Source: Paraburkholderia sacchari
Lineage (GTDB): Bacteria > Pseudomonadota > Gammaproteobacteria > Burkholderiales > Burkholderiaceae
Assembly: GCF_000785435.2 (NCBI RefSeq)
Contig: NZ_JTDB02000002.1
Span: 372,001-436,000 of the forward strand
Direction: 5' to 3'
DNA: 64,000 nt
Below are positions 10,679 to 20,450 of the stretch, in pieces (the first letter of the stretch is position 1; every line of letters begins with the position of its first letter). The notes under the pieces were generated by a model. It was given only the letters and a program-made list of their open reading frames with translations. It did not search any database and had not been told where the DNA came from. Both the position numbers and the translations under genes were made by a program.

Positions 10679-10750
10679 GCGCTTGTTACAACGAGTTCTT
10701 ACGACAGTTTCGTGCGGTTTTTGCTGCGGCCGGCGGATCGCTTCGTTTCA

Positions 10751-10790
10751 GTTCGGTTCAGTTCAGTTCAGTTCAGTTCAGTTCAGTTTA
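10751..10790. repeat. pentanucleotide tandem repeat (GTTCA)n
   Basis: Eight consecutive 5-bp units (GTTCG, six GTTCA, then GTTTA), preceded by TTTCA. It lies between the phosphodiesterase gene and the gene for the Pro-rich protein, in the upstream region of the former. A perfect core of six identical units is a candidate for slipped-strand length variation. Confidence 0.9.
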
Positions 10791-10831
10791 GATCGGCGCC
10801 GACGGGCAGCGCGCTTCAAGCCAGCATTTCA

Positions 10832-11914
10832 TCAAGGCTGCTGGGACGGCGGGGCGACGCTTGCGCGCACCCGGTAAGACAGCGCGGGATCCCTGTCGAC
10901 GATCGGCCAGCTAACCCATTGACCGGCAGGCACGACGAGCCCCGGATGGCTAGCGTTCACCTGGCGCGGCTGCGGCGGCAGCTTGCAGCCGGACGGGCTT
11001 TGCCGAGCGGCGTTGTCTTCGAGCGTCTCCTGGGCTTCGATCGAGAGGATCGACTGAGTCGCGTTCGCGCGCAGCGGCGAGACCGTGATCGTGCGCAGCA
11101 GGTCGATACTGCCCGCGACCTCGTCCTTGCAGCCGACCCGGTGCGAGACGACATTGTGATGTGTGTCGGTGCGCGCCTGGCCCACCGTGGTGGTGCCGTT
11201 GAACGAGTCGATCAGCTGGCCGTCGCGGATCACCTGCAGTGTCCAGGTAACTACCGGTTGCATACCGGGTTGCGCGTACGGTTGTGGCGCATACGTGGGC
11301 TGGGCGTTGGGCTGCGGCGTGGGGGCCAGCGCTGGCGGTGCAGCGGGCAGGGGGGCTGGCAGCGGCGCCGGTTGCTGAACCGGTGCTGGCGGCACAGCAG
11401 GGCGCGGTGCGGGTTGCGGGACCGGTTGTGGCGTCGGCGCTGGCTGCACGGCCCGCTGCGGCGTTGGCTGTGTCGCTGGCGTATGCAATATCGGGGGTTC
11501 TGCCGCAGGTCCCGGCTGGGTAACGGGCGCGGTAACGGGCGGCTGGGCATTGTTCTGCGGAGCCGGCTCATACGCTGGCTCATAAGCCGGCTTGTGGACG
11601 GGTTTATGCGCGGGCTTGTGTACGGGTTTCGAAGCAGGCTTTGGAGTTGGCTTTGAAGCGGGCTTCGGTGCTGTCTGGGGCGCGGGCGCCGGAGCAGCCT
11701 GCGGGACTGGCTGTGATTTCGATTGTGGCGCTGGCTGCGCCGCCGGCGGTTGCTCGGTCCCGGAAGGTGGGGCCGGAACGGCGTGCACAACGGGCTGCGA
11801 GGCGGGAGTCGCGGGCTGCACCACGCCCTCCGTTCGCGTCTGCGCGCTTGCGGTCACGAACGCGGCAGCAGCGGCGAACAGGGTAGCGGCGAGGCAATGC
11901 TTCAACAACGTCAT
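10832..11914 (-). CDS. proline-rich secreted protein with Lys-Pro repeats
   Basis: A 360-residue protein of unrecognised function. Residues 1-24 (MTLLKHCLAATLFAAAAAF...ASAQ) are a Sec signal peptide. A long Pro/Ala/Gln-rich linker (about 30-215) includes a run of KPxxKP units (KPASKPTPKPASKPVHKPAH) like the periplasm-spanning arms of TonB. The C-terminal 140 residues look folded and hold two Cys (GCKDE and GCKLPP) that could form a disulfide. No membrane anchor beyond the signal peptide is seen. GGAG precedes the chosen ATG; an in-frame upstream Met is less well placed. Could be a periplasmic or cell-surface protein. Confidence 0.75.
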   Translation of the reverse strand: MTLLKHCLAATLFAAAAAFVTASAQTRTEGVVQPATPASQPVVHAVPAPPSGTEQPPAAQPAPQSKSQPVPQAAPAPAPQTAPKPASKPTPKPASKPVHKPAHKPVHKPAYEPAYEPAPQNNAQPPVTAPVTQPGPAAEPPILHTPATQPTPQRAVQPAPTPQPVPQPAPRPAVPPAPVQQPAPLPAPLPAAPPALAPTPQPNAQPTYAPQPYAQPGMQPVVTWTLQVIRDGQLIDSFNGTTTVGQARTDTHHNVVSHRVGCKDEVAGSIDLLRTITVSPLRANATQSILSIEAQETLEDNAARQSPSGCKLPPQPRQVNASHPGLVVPAGQWVSWPIVDRDPALSYRVRASVAPPSQQP

Positions 11915-12365
11915 GTGGGCAGGCTCCATGCACGCGTGCCGTGCGAACCGGTTGTGCTGGTTCGCAACGGCGGGGCGGGTTCCTTGAGACATTCGATCCT
12001 ATACCGGGTTCGCAAACACTGGACCGCAACGGTGAATTTCAAATGTGGAGGCTCCGCGCAGCTTCAATCGCGCCGTGTGTAACTATTTGCAATATAGGGG
12101 CAACAGCGGGGCATTTCGAGGCCAGTTCGGCAACCAATTGTTATTTTTATCGCAACGATGGACGGCATTGAATCGCCACCTCCCGTCGATAGCCGGGGTT
12201 TGCCACGGTCCGCGCTGCATTCCGCGTGCGTGTGCGATCGGTGGATTTGCACGCATATTCGTTACCTATTCGATTTAAACCAGCCCCGCCCTCGGTCTAC
12301 AATTTTTCTGATGGCGGCGTCAGGGAGGCGCCGCCGCCTTATTCGCCGGATGCGGACTCAGCGAC
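11915..12365. other. divergent intergenic region, no gene seen
   Basis: Shared upstream region of the Pro-rich protein (minus) and the LhgO-like oxidase (plus). It includes AT-richer stretches around 12085-12155 and 12250-12310 that probably hold the promoters. No ORF with coding character. Confidence 0.5.
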
Positions 12366-13472
12366 ATGGATCAGATCGAATGTGTGGTGATTGGCGCGGG
12401 CGTGGTCGGCCTCGCCGTGGCGCGTGCGCTGGCGGCGCGCGGACGCGAGGTGATCGTGCTGGAGGCCGCCGACGCCATCGGCACCAGCACCAGCTCGCGC
12501 AACAGCGAGGTGATTCACGCGGGGCTCTACTACCCGCGCGGCTCGCTCAAGGCGACCCTGTGCGTGCGCGGGCGCGAGATGCTTTACGAGTACTGCGCGG
12601 CGCGTAACGTCGCGCATGCGCGCTGCGGCAAGCTGCTCGTGGCCACGACGCACGCCCAGGTCGCGCAGCTCGAAGCAATTCAGGCGCGCGGCAAGGAAAA
12701 CGGCGTATTCGATCTCACGCGCATCAACAAGACCGAGGCGCTGGCGCTCGAGCCCGCGCTCGAATGCGTGGCGGCGGTGTACTCGCCGCAGACCGGCATC
12801 GTCGACAGTCATCAGCTGATGCTGGCCTTGCAAGGCGACGCCGAACGCGATGGCGCCGTGGTCGCGCTCAAGTCGCCGGTGGAGTCGGTGAACGCGAGCG
12901 CGAACGGCTTCGTGATCAGGACGGGCGGCGAGTCCCCCACCGAAATCCGCGCGGCCTGCCTCATCAACAGCGCGGGCCTGCATGCCACGCGGGTCGCGAA
13001 ACGCATCCGCGGGCTCGATCCGCGCTACATCCCACCCCTTTATCTCGCGCGCGGCAATTACTTCAGCGTCTCGGGGCGCGTGCCGTTTTCGCGCCTCATC
13101 TATCCGATGCCGAACGAGGCCGGGCTTGGCGTGCATCTCACGCTCGATCTCGGTGGCCAGGCGCGCTTCGGTCCCGATGTGGAGTGGATCGATTCGATCG
13201 ACTACGACGTCGATCCGCGCCGCGCCGACGCGTTCTATGCGCAGATCCGCAGCTACTGGCCGGGCTTGCCCGACGGCGCGCTGCAACCCGCCTACGCCGG
13301 CATCCGGCCCAAGCTCTCGGGCCCGGGCGAGAACGCGGCCGATTTCGTGATTCAGGGCGGCGCGGCGCACGGCGTGCGCGGGCTCGTGAATCTGTTCGGC
13401 ATTGAGTCACCGGGGCTCACGGCATCGCTCGCCATCGCACAGCGCGTGTGCGAGGTGGCCGGGCTCGCCTGA
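12366..13472 (+). CDS. LhgO-like FAD-dependent oxidase (DAO family)
   Basis: A 368-residue flavoprotein. The N-terminal Rossmann motif [20 protein letters not shown] binds FAD, followed by [16 protein letters not shown], which matches the L-2-hydroxyglutarate dehydrogenase/oxidase (LhgO) type of the DAO family. The C-terminal region contains [10 protein letters not shown] and [11 protein letters not shown], also typical. Likely reaction: oxidation of L-2-hydroxyglutarate or a related 2-hydroxy acid. It stands alone; the next plus-strand gene is a HiPIP about 190 bp downstream, which may be incidental. Confidence 0.88.
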   Translation: MDQIECVVIGAGVVGLAVARALAARGREVIVLEAADAIGTSTSSRNSEVIHAGLYYPRGSLKATLCVRGREMLYEYCAARNVAHARCGKLLVATTHAQVAQLEAIQARGKENGVFDLTRINKTEALALEPALECVAAVYSPQTGIVDSHQLMLALQGDAERDGAVVALKSPVESVNASANGFVIRTGGESPTEIRAACLINSAGLHATRVAKRIRGLDPRYIPPLYLARGNYFSVSGRVPFSRLIYPMPNEAGLGVHLTLDLGGQARFGPDVEWIDSIDYDVDPRRADAFYAQIRSYWPGLPDGALQPAYAGIRPKLSGPGENAADFVIQGGAAHGVRGLVNLFGIESPGLTASLAIAQRVCEVAGLA

Positions 13473-13663
13473 CGCGTCCCAAGTGCCTGACTTGCCCGAG
13501 GGGCCTGACGTCTGACGCCCGGCACCCCGGCTCGCATCCTCTTATTACCAGGATGCGAATTGCTTATCTCGGGAATTCATGATGCACGCACGGCGGCTTC
13601 GTTGTTATTCTTCACGCCACGCCGTCGGCAGAACGGTGTGCCCACAATATTGGAGTACTGCTC

Positions 13664-13975
13664 ATGAAATCGTCCCGCCGCAGCTTTCTTATCACGAGTG
13701 TTGGCGTTGCCGCAACCGTTGCGCTGTCGCGCCAGGCTTTCGCCGACGCGCCGAAGGTTAGTGAATCCGAACCCACCGCCCAGGCACTCGGCTACAAGGC
13801 CGACGCAACCAAGGTCGACAAGGCCAAGTTCGCGAAGTACGCCGCCGGCCAGGATTGCAGCAACTGCACGTTCTATCAAGGCAAGCCCACCGACGCCTAC
13901 GCCCCGTGTCCGATGTTCCCGGGCAAGCAGGTGGCAGGCAAGGGCTGGTGCAGCGCCTATAACAAGAAGGCCTGA
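13664..13975 (+). CDS. high-potential iron-sulfur protein (HiPIP)
   Basis: A 103-residue periplasmic electron carrier with one [4Fe-4S] cluster. Residues 1-28 form a twin-arginine-type signal (SSRRSFLITSVG...AFADA), needed because the cluster is inserted before export. Cluster ligands are Cys65, Cys68, Cys82 and Cys96 (DCSNC, APCPMF, KGWCSAY), with the C-x2-C-x13-C-x13-C spacing of HiPIPs. It likely donates electrons to a terminal oxidase or reaction partner in the periplasm. A ribosome site is not obvious beyond the AT-rich leader. Confidence 0.95.
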   Translation: MKSSRRSFLITSVGVAATVALSRQAFADAPKVSESEPTAQALGYKADATKVDKAKFAKYAAGQDCSNCTFYQGKPTDAYAPCPMFPGKQVAGKGWCSAYNKKA

Positions 13976-14109
13976 CAGGCCCTCGTGCACGAGCCTGGGA
14001 AGTCGCGCAGGCTCGAAGCAGGTTGCTAATCGCATTGCACGCGCATTGCATGTATCGTTGCGCGCGCACCGGCTTAAACCTGCTTCACCCAGACCGGCCT
14101 TCGGGCGGT

Positions 14110-15633
14110 CTAGACACGCGCCATCAGCAGAGGCGGCCGCCGTCCGAACCACGGCCTCGCCGCCTCGAGTTGAGCCGCGAGGCGCAGCAGCAAGGCATCG
14201 TTGCCTTCACGCGCCGCGAATTGCACGCCGATCGGCAGGCCCCGCGCATTCCACGCGAGCGGCACCGACATCGAAGGCTGCCCCGTCAGATTGAACAGCT
14301 CGGTGCAGCCCGCCCATGCGAACGCCTTGTTCGCGGACTCCGTCAGCAGTTTTTTCATTAGCGCTTCCACCGGCATCGCGGTGACGGCACGCATCTGCAT
14401 GCGTTCCGAAGACGTGGGCTTGAGCTCGCCGATTTTCACCGGCGGTGCGGCCAGCGTCGCGCACAGAATCACGTCGAAACGGGTCATCAGGTCGGCGAAT
14501 TGCGCCGTGATGCGCTGCTGCGTCTCGAGCGCGGCGGGCAGCGCCTGCTCGCCCAGCTTGCGGCCGATGTGCGCCATCGCCCATGTCGCGATCTCGAAAT
14601 CCTGGCGGCGCGGCTTCGTGCCCGTGATCGTGCCGGCCTCGAGCACGTACTTCTCGGCCACCACCGACCACAGCATCAGGAATGCCTCGCGCGCCGCCGC
14701 GAAATCCACCTTGAGCTGCACCGGCTCCACGTTGTGCCCGAGCGAGGCGAGCAGCGCGGCCGCGCCGTCGAGCGCTCCGCGCACGTCGGGCGAAAGCGCG
14801 TCGGCGAACAGCGGATCGGTGATAAAGGCGACGGCGAGCTGCTTGCCGCCATCGAGCGGCTCGCGTGCCGCCGCGAGAAAAGTGCCCGGCGCGCCCGGCG
14901 CAACCGCCGGGTTGCCGGCGAGCAGGTCGAGCATGAGCGCGCTGTCGCGCACGCTGCGCGACACGGCGAGATCGACGCCCAGTCCGCCCGGCGAAGGCGG
15001 CACGTCCGAAGGCGGCTGGTTGGCGCGCGAGGGCTTGAGGCCGAAGAGCCCGCAGCACGAGGCGGGAATGCGGATCGAGCCGCCGCCGTCCGAGGCGTGC
15101 GCGAGTGGCACGATGCCCGCCGCGACCGAGGCGGCCGCGCCGCCGCTCGAGCCGCCCGGCGTGTGATCGAGATTCCACGGATTGCGGCACGGGCCGAACA
15201 ACTCGGGCTCCGTGTAGGGCATCTGGCCGAGCTCCGAGGCGCTCGTCTTGCCGAACAGATTCAGCCCCGCGGCGCGAAAACGCTCGACTACGGGCGCATC
15301 CGCCGTCGGCACGTAATGGCGATAGTGGCGGCTGCCGAGCGTCATGCGCAGCCCCGCGACCGCCGCGCCCAGATCCTTGACGAGAAACGGCACGCCCGCG
15401 AGCGGCCCCTGCGCGAGGGCGTCGACGCCGTTGCCGCCCGCCTCGATGCGCAGCGCGCGCTTGCGCGCCGCATCGTAGTCCTTGAGCACGATCGCATTGA
15501 TCGCGGGATTGGCGGCTTCGGCGCGTGCGATCGCGGTGTCGAGCAGTTCGCGCGCGCTCACTTCACGGCGCTGCACGAGTTCGGCAAGGCCGATGGCGTC
15601 GTATTCCAGATAGTCGGACTGCAAGGCGCGCAC
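14110..15633 (-). CDS. amidase-signature hydrolase (NylA-like)
   Basis: A 507-residue amidase-signature enzyme. The Ser-cisSer-Lys triad is visible as Lys86 (FLVKDLG), Ser162 (GGSSGG) and Ser186 ([11 protein letters not shown]), with spacings of 76 and 24 as in characterised members. The segment [10 protein letters not shown]...[14 protein letters not shown] resembles the 6-aminohexanoate cyclic-dimer hydrolase (NylA) branch rather than GatA. It would hydrolyse an amide bond of a small or cyclic substrate; the exact substrate is unknown. It reads convergently to the HiPIP gene. Confidence 0.92.
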   Translation of the reverse strand: MRALQSDYLEYDAIGLAELVQRREVSARELLDTAIARAEAANPAINAIVLKDYDAARKRALRIEAGGNGVDALAQGPLAGVPFLVKDLGAAVAGLRMTLGSRHYRHYVPTADAPVVERFRAAGLNLFGKTSASELGQMPYTEPELFGPCRNPWNLDHTPGGSSGGAAASVAAGIVPLAHASDGGGSIRIPASCCGLFGLKPSRANQPPSDVPPSPGGLGVDLAVSRSVRDSALMLDLLAGNPAVAPGAPGTFLAAAREPLDGGKQLAVAFITDPLFADALSPDVRGALDGAAALLASLGHNVEPVQLKVDFAAAREAFLMLWSVVAEKYVLEAGTITGTKPRRQDFEIATWAMAHIGRKLGEQALPAALETQQRITAQFADLMTRFDVILCATLAAPPVKIGELKPTSSERMQMRAVTAMPVEALMKKLLTESANKAFAWAGCTELFNLTGQPSMSVPLAWNARGLPIGVQFAAREGNDALLLRLAAQLEAARPWFGRRPPLLMARV

Positions 15634-15692
15634 TCCTTAGGGGGCGTCGAGGGATGGGGCGCACTGAATGGCGCACTGAAGAGCGCACCGAA

Positions 15693-15738
15693 ACGAAAGC
15701 GGCCATTGCAACGATTCTGCCGCAATGGCCGCTTCCTG
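15693..15738 (-). terminator. terminator hairpin after the dienelactone hydrolase-like gene
   Basis: A 13-bp perfect stem (AAGCGGCCATTGC and its complement, 15697-15709/15722-15734) with a 12-nt loop, followed on the minus strand by TTCGTTTCG. The tail is only moderately T-rich. Confidence 0.65.
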
Positions 15739-15767
15739 TGCCGCGCTTGCGCGCGCTGGCGGTTTTG

Positions 15768-16466
15768 TTACAGGTTTTGCGCGAGGAATGTGAGCGTGCG
15801 GCCGTGCGCGAGCGCCGACGCATTCTGGTTATACGACGCGCGGACCGAGCAGTTGAAGCCGTGATCGGCGCCCGGGTAGAGATGGAATTCGGCGTTGTCG
15901 CGGCCGGCGAAGCGCTCCTTCACCTGGCCCACCGCGTCGAGCGGAATGCCGTGGTCGAGTTCGGCGTAATGGAACAGCATCGGCTGCTTGATCTGGTCGG
16001 CGAGATCGAGCTGCGTGTGAATGCCGCCGCCATAGTACGAAACCGCCGCATCCAAGGAGCCGCTCGCCGCGGCCAGATACGCGAGCCGGCCGCCCAGGCA
16101 ATAGCCGATGGCGGCGACCTTGCCACTGCACTCGGGCAGCTTGCGCAGCGTGGCGGCCGTCGCGGCAATGTCCTCGACAACGAGAGTCATGTCGGTCTTC
16201 TTCATCAGCTCGATTCCGCGCTCGCGGTCCGCGCCCACATAGTCGAGCTCGACGCGCGGCGCGGTGCGCCAGAAGATGTCGGGGGCGATCGCCACGTAGC
16301 CGTCGAGCGCGTACTGCTCGACCACGTCGCGAATGTGGCCGTTCACGCCGAAGATTTCCTGAATGATGACGATGCCCGGACCCTTGCCGCCCTTGGGCAG
16401 GGCGAGATACGCGCCGAAACTGTCCTTGCCGGCGGGAATGTCGATCCACTTGGTCAATACGCTCAC
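15768..16466 (-). CDS. dienelactone hydrolase family protein
   Basis: A 232-residue alpha/beta hydrolase. The nucleophile is Cys123 in GYCLGG, with Asp171 (AELDHGIP) and His202 (GADHGFNC) completing the Cys-Asp-His triad of dienelactone hydrolases; Glu37 (IIQEIFGVN) matches the Glu that pairs with the resting Cys. It probably hydrolyses a carboxymethylenebutenolide or a related lactone or ester in aromatic or other catabolism. It is not adjacent to other ring-cleavage genes, so its pathway is open. Confidence 0.93.
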   Translation of the reverse strand: MSVLTKWIDIPAGKDSFGAYLALPKGGKGPGIVIIQEIFGVNGHIRDVVEQYALDGYVAIAPDIFWRTAPRVELDYVGADRERGIELMKKTDMTLVVEDIAATAATLRKLPECSGKVAAIGYCLGGRLAYLAAASGSLDAAVSYYGGGIHTQLDLADQIKQPMLFHYAELDHGIPLDAVGQVKERFAGRDNAEFHLYPGADHGFNCSVRASYNQNASALAHGRTLTFLAQNL

Positions 16467-17120
16467 GTTGCTCTCCTTCTACGCGAATGGGGTGGTGCCG
16501 AAAACGGGGAGCCAGTTTGCCATGGCGGCGCGCGGTCTGCAGCGCGCCGTGCGCAAGCAGAGCGTAATAATCGCGATTAATCGCTTTTCGGGTACGTGGC
16601 CAATTTGATGCGAGAAAACCCTGGAGCGCGCAACGATTCGTGCGTGCTGCGAATTAATCGAAGGCTGACTTTAATTTCAGCTAATCCCGAAGCGAGTGGC
16701 GCATTCGAAATGCAAACGTTATCGTGGCCGTCAACGCATTTACCATCCTCCTCCTAACTCGCCAAAAATCCCGAAAAATATTCGGACGCACCCTGGAAAA
16801 TGCTTTCGAAAGGATTGCAAACTTCTTGGGGAGCCCTTACGGGTCAAGGTCGGCAGGCCGATTGACCGGGCTTTCGAAGTATTCGGGTGAAAGCCTATTG
16901 GTACTCGCCCCGATATCTGAAAAAAATACTCCAAATTAATTTGATCACCTACACTTGCGCGCAAGTATGGATGGGCGGTCTGCCATGAGCGGGCTTTTCG
17001 CCATACGGGCCAGGTGCATCAAGGATGCATCCGCGTGGTCGTCCGCACGGGGAGCGACACGTTCGGGGCGCGGGAGCACTGGGCGATTACGTTGCTGTTG
17101 GTTCGAAACCGGAGACTTAC
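16467..17120. other. divergent intergenic region with a 14-bp palindrome
   Basis: About 650 bp upstream of both the hydrolase (minus) and the amino-acid binding protein (plus). It is markedly more AT-rich than the genes between about 16560 and 16950. A perfect 14-bp dyad ACTTGCGCGCAAGT lies at 16953-16966, about 155 bp upstream of the binding-protein start, and could be an operator. Short ORFs of 60-74 codons in this stretch lack coding support. Confidence 0.5.
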
Positions 17121-18266
17121 ATGAATATCAAGCTTCACAAGCTGTTGCCGATTAGCGCGGCAGTCGTTTTGTTCGCGTCGTTTGCAACGGCAGCGAGCGC
17201 CGACGAAACGGTCAAGATCGGCCACGTCGCGCCGCTGACGGGCGGCATTGCGCACCTCGGCAAGGACAACGAAAATGGCGCGCGCCTCGCGGTCGAGGAA
17301 ATCAACGCGAAGGGCCTGACGATCAACGGTCAGAAGGTCACGCTGGCGCTCGACGCCCAGGACGACGCAGCCGACCCGCGCACGGCCACGCAGGTCGCGC
17401 AGAAGCTCGTCGACGACAAGGTCGTCGCGGTCGTGGGCCACCTGAACTCGGGCACCTCGATCCCGGCTTCGAAGATTTACAGCGATGCGGGCATCGTGCA
17501 GATCTCGCCGTCGGCCACCAACCCGGCCTACACGCAGCAAGGCTTCAAGACCACCTATCGCGTGGTGGCGACCGACGCCCAGCAGGGTCCGGCGCTCGCG
17601 AACTACGCGGCGAAGACTCTGAAGCTCAAGAGCGTGGCGATCGTCGACGACTCGACGGCTTATGGCCAGGGCCTTGCGAACGAATTCGAGAAGACCGCCA
17701 AGTCGCTCGGCATGAACGTGGTTTCGCATGACGCGACCAACGACAAGGCCGTGGACTTCCGCGCCATTCTCACGAAGATCAAGGGCGAGAACCCCGACGC
17801 GATCATGTACGGCGGCATGGACGCCACCGGCGGCCCGTTCGCCAAGCAAGCCAAGCAGCTTGGCCTGCGCGCCAAGGTGCTCGCGGGCGACGGCGTCTGT
17901 ACCGACAAGCTCGCCGACCTCGCCGGCGACGCGACCGACAACATCGTGTGTTCGGAAGCGGGCATGGCGCTCGAAAAGATGCCGGGCGGCAAGGCGTTCG
18001 AAGCGAAGTTCGAGAAGCGTTTCGGCCAGCCGATCCAGATCTACGCGCCGTTCACGTATGACGCGGTGTACATCATCGTCGACGCGATGAAGCGCGCCAA
18101 CTCGACCGATCCGGCCAAGATCCTCGCCGCCATGCCGGCTACGGATTACAAGGGCGTGATTGGCGAGACGACCTTCGATTCGAAGGGCGACCTCAAGCAC
18201 GGCGTGATCTCGCTGTACAACTACAAGGCCGGCAAGAAGTCGCTGCTCGACGTGGTGAAGATGTAA
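17121..18266 (+). CDS. branched-chain amino-acid ABC transporter substrate-binding protein (LivK type)
   Basis: A 381-residue periplasmic binding protein. It begins MNIKLHKLLPISAAVVLFAS with a Sec signal cleaved near ASADE, then KIGHVAPLTGGIAHLGKDNENG, the hallmark of LivK/LivJ proteins. The ATG at 17121 is chosen because the longer frame has no signal sequence. It binds leucine, isoleucine, valine or a related compound. The permease and ATPase genes are not adjacent, so it is an orphan binding protein that must work with a transporter encoded elsewhere. Confidence 0.95.
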   Translation: MNIKLHKLLPISAAVVLFASFATAASADETVKIGHVAPLTGGIAHLGKDNENGARLAVEEINAKGLTINGQKVTLALDAQDDAADPRTATQVAQKLVDDKVVAVVGHLNSGTSIPASKIYSDAGIVQISPSATNPAYTQQGFKTTYRVVATDAQQGPALANYAAKTLKLKSVAIVDDSTAYGQGLANEFEKTAKSLGMNVVSHDATNDKAVDFRAILTKIKGENPDAIMYGGMDATGGPFAKQAKQLGLRAKVLAGDGVCTDKLADLAGDATDNIVCSEAGMALEKMPGGKAFEAKFEKRFGQPIQIYAPFTYDAVYIIVDAMKRANSTDPAKILAAMPATDYKGVIGETTFDSKGDLKHGVISLYNYKAGKKSLLDVVKM

Positions 18267-18302
18267 ATCGTCACGCGTTCGACTTCATAGTTGCCGCAGT
18301 AG

Positions 18303-18344
18303 TTAAAGCCCGTGGGTTTTTGGACCCGCGGGCTTTTGTTTTGG
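18303..18344 (+). terminator. Rho-independent terminator of the LivK-type gene
   Basis: Stem AAAGCCCGYGGGT with a short TTTTGG-like loop, followed by TTTTGTTTT. Located about 38 nt after the stop codon and placed to serve also the convergent MFS gene. Confidence 0.88.
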
Positions 18345-18372
18345 AGGGCGCGCTTTACAAACGGCGCAAGCG

Positions 18373-19611
18373 TCAAATCCCCAGCCGCCTGAGCACTTTC
18401 GGCCCGGCGAACGCCACGAGCGCGGCGCACAGCGCGACCACCGCGAGCCCGACGGTGAGATTGGTCACCTGCGTGATGCCGCCGATCACGACCGGCCCGA
18501 ACAACAGCCCGAAGTAAGCGATGCCCGCGACGTGCGCGAGGCCCTCGGCGGCGTGGATACCTTTCACGCGCGCGGCGGCGGCGAACAGCACCGGCATCAT
18601 GTTCGCGAGGCCGAGTCCCATGAGCGTGAAGCCCGTGAGCGCGGCGAACGAATACGGCAGCAGCAGCGCGCCGATCATGCCGGCGCAGGCGAGCGAGGCG
18701 CTCGCGAACACGAGCTGCGGCGCGCCGAAGCGTGCGCGCACGGCGTCGCCGGCAAAGCGCGCGGCGGCCATGCCGCCCGAGAACGCGGCGTAGGCGGCGC
18801 TCGCCAGCGCCGGCGTCGAGAGCACGACGTCGCGCATATAGACCGTGGCCCAGTCGTACATCGCGCCTTCGGCGATCAGCGCGATCAGCGCGATGCCGCC
18901 CAGCGCCCACAGCGCGGGCGTGCGCCAGCGATTGCCGGTTTTGGCGTGCTCGCCGTGGGTGGCGTGCGGCACGTGCGGCAGCACGGCGGGGCACGACACG
19001 GCGAGCACGAGCGCGGCCGCCACGGAAGCCAGGAACAGATGCAGCGCGGGCGCCATGCCGTGCGCGAGCAGTGCGCCGCCGACGGCTGCGCCGGCCATGC
19101 CGCCCAGGCTGAACATGCCGTGCAGCGCCGACATGATCGGCTTGCCGACCGCTTCTTCGACGTCGCTCGCCTCGGCGTTCATGGCGACGTCGAGCGTGGC
19201 CATGCCCATGCCGAACGCCGCGAGCACGACGAGCAGCATCCAGTAGTACGGCACGACGAGAATCAGCGCGCCGCACACCGACATGGTGAGGCCGCCCGTG
19301 AGGCAGGCGCGGCGCGTGCCGACGCGCGCGATCCATCCGGCGATGGTTGTCATGGCCGCGATCGAGCCGCCCGCCACGGCGAAGAGCGCATAGGAAAGCA
19401 GGGCCGCGCTCAGGTGGAATTTGTCGCGCACCGTGGGCACGTGGACGCCCCAGGACGCGTACATCATCCCCGCGATAAAAAAGAGCGCCATGGTCGCGAC
19501 GCGCGCGCGCTGGCGCGTGGCGGCGGGCAGCGCGCGATGAACGGCATGGGGCGGTTGTGCGAGGGACGAGTCGGGGAAGTGATCGGACACGGAAAATCCT
19601 GGGGTGGACAA
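18373..19611 (-). CDS. MFS transporter (YbjJ-like)
   Basis: A 412-residue major-facilitator protein with about 12 transmembrane segments separated by a His-containing central loop (VPHATHGEHAKTGNRW). The segment FIAGMMYASWGVHVPTVRDKF near the first helix and the overall helix pattern resemble the YbjJ/fucose-permease-like group. The first about 35 residues are hydrophilic; a start at MALFF is an alternative. No substrate can be inferred. Convergent with the LivK-type gene. Confidence 0.88.
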   Translation of the reverse strand: MSTPGFSVSDHFPDSSLAQPPHAVHRALPAATRQRARVATMALFFIAGMMYASWGVHVPTVRDKFHLSAALLSYALFAVAGGSIAAMTTIAGWIARVGTRRACLTGGLTMSVCGALILVVPYYWMLLVVLAAFGMGMATLDVAMNAEASDVEEAVGKPIMSALHGMFSLGGMAGAAVGGALLAHGMAPALHLFLASVAAALVLAVSCPAVLPHVPHATHGEHAKTGNRWRTPALWALGGIALIALIAEGAMYDWATVYMRDVVLSTPALASAAYAAFSGGMAAARFAGDAVRARFGAPQLVFASASLACAGMIGALLLPYSFAALTGFTLMGLGLANMMPVLFAAAARVKGIHAAEGLAHVAGIAYFGLLFGPVVIGGITQVTNLTVGLAVVALCAALVAFAGPKVLRRLGI

Positions 19612-19748
19612 CAGCGAATCAGCTTTTTGAAAGGCGAGCGGAAATTCTAGCGAAGGCGCGCATGGGCTGCTTGCGGCCGCGTGGCCTGTTCTAATAGTGA
19701 GTGGGACCGCGCCGCGCCCATCGACCCGTCATCGATCGAGGACATCCC

Positions 19749-20450
19749 TTGAAGATCCCTGCTCACGCTCCGCTGCATCTGCTGCATCAGACCGCCACCG
19801 GCACGCTCGCCACCCACGCGCGCGAACCGCTTGGCTTTCCTTATCCGACGCTGCTGCCGTTCGTGCCCGATGCGCGCCACCGCCCGGTCATCCTTGTAAG
19901 CCGGCTTGCCGAGCACACGCGCAATCTGCAGGACGACTCGCGCGCGGGATTCCTCGTCGCGCAGATGAACGGCGACGATGTGCTGAGCGCGCCGCGCATG
20001 ACGCTGCTCGGCCGGTTCGAGCCGAGCGGGCCCGAAGCTGGCGTGAACGCCGGAGTAGAAGCCGATTTTGACGCCGAGGCGCTCGCGCGCCGCTATCTCC
20101 GGTATCAGCCGGACGCCGCGCGTTATCTCGCGCTCGGCGATTTCACGTTCTGGACGATGCGCGTGGAGCGCCTGCGCTATATCGGCGGCTTTGGCGCGAT
20201 GGGCTGGCTCGACGGCGCGGATCTCGACCCGCTCGATCCGCTTGCCGCCAACGAGGAAGAAGCGTTGATCCGCTTCTTCGAAACGCATCCGAAACGGCGC
20301 GACGGGCTCGCGCTACTGGGCGTGGACCGCTACGGCGCTGACCTCGGCATCGACGGCGTGCGCACACGCTATGTTTTCGAGGCACCGCAGAGCGACACGC
20401 AATCCTTGCATGCCGTGATAGCCGATTGCCTCGCACGGCATGCAAGCTGA
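19749..20450 (+). CDS. HugZ/HutZ-like protein (PNPOx-fold plus DUF2470)
   Basis: A 233-residue cytoplasmic protein with an N-terminal FMN-binding split-barrel (about 5-130) and a C-terminal DUF2470-like domain, the arrangement of HugZ/HutZ heme-utilisation proteins. A TTG start at 19749 is chosen because it follows GAGGA at a good distance and begins the conserved region (KIPAHAPLHLLHQ); there is no ATG between the upstream frame start and this point. Members bind or degrade heme or act as general flavin-fold proteins; no heme-uptake genes are nearby, so heme use is only a suggestion. Confidence 0.82.
   Translation: MKIPAHAPLHLLHQTATGTLATHAREPLGFPYPTLLPFVPDARHRPVILVSRLAEHTRNLQDDSRAGFLVAQMNGDDVLSAPRMTLLGRFEPSGPEAGVNAGVEADFDAEALARRYLRYQPDAARYLALGDFTFWTMRVERLRYIGGFGAMGWLDGADLDPLDPLAANEEEALIRFFETHPKRRDGLALLGVDRYGADLGIDGVRTRYVFEAPQSDTQSLHAVIADCLARHAS

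Noticed and set aside
14089..14112. Short inverted repeat AGACCG...CGGTCT at the amidase stop codon as a terminator
   Set aside because: Stem is only six base pairs, overlaps the stop codon and has no T tract.
16696..16964. Short ORFs (60-74 codons) on both strands in the AT-rich gap before the LivK-type gene
   Set aside because: No ribosome sites, overlapping on both strands, no coding bias.
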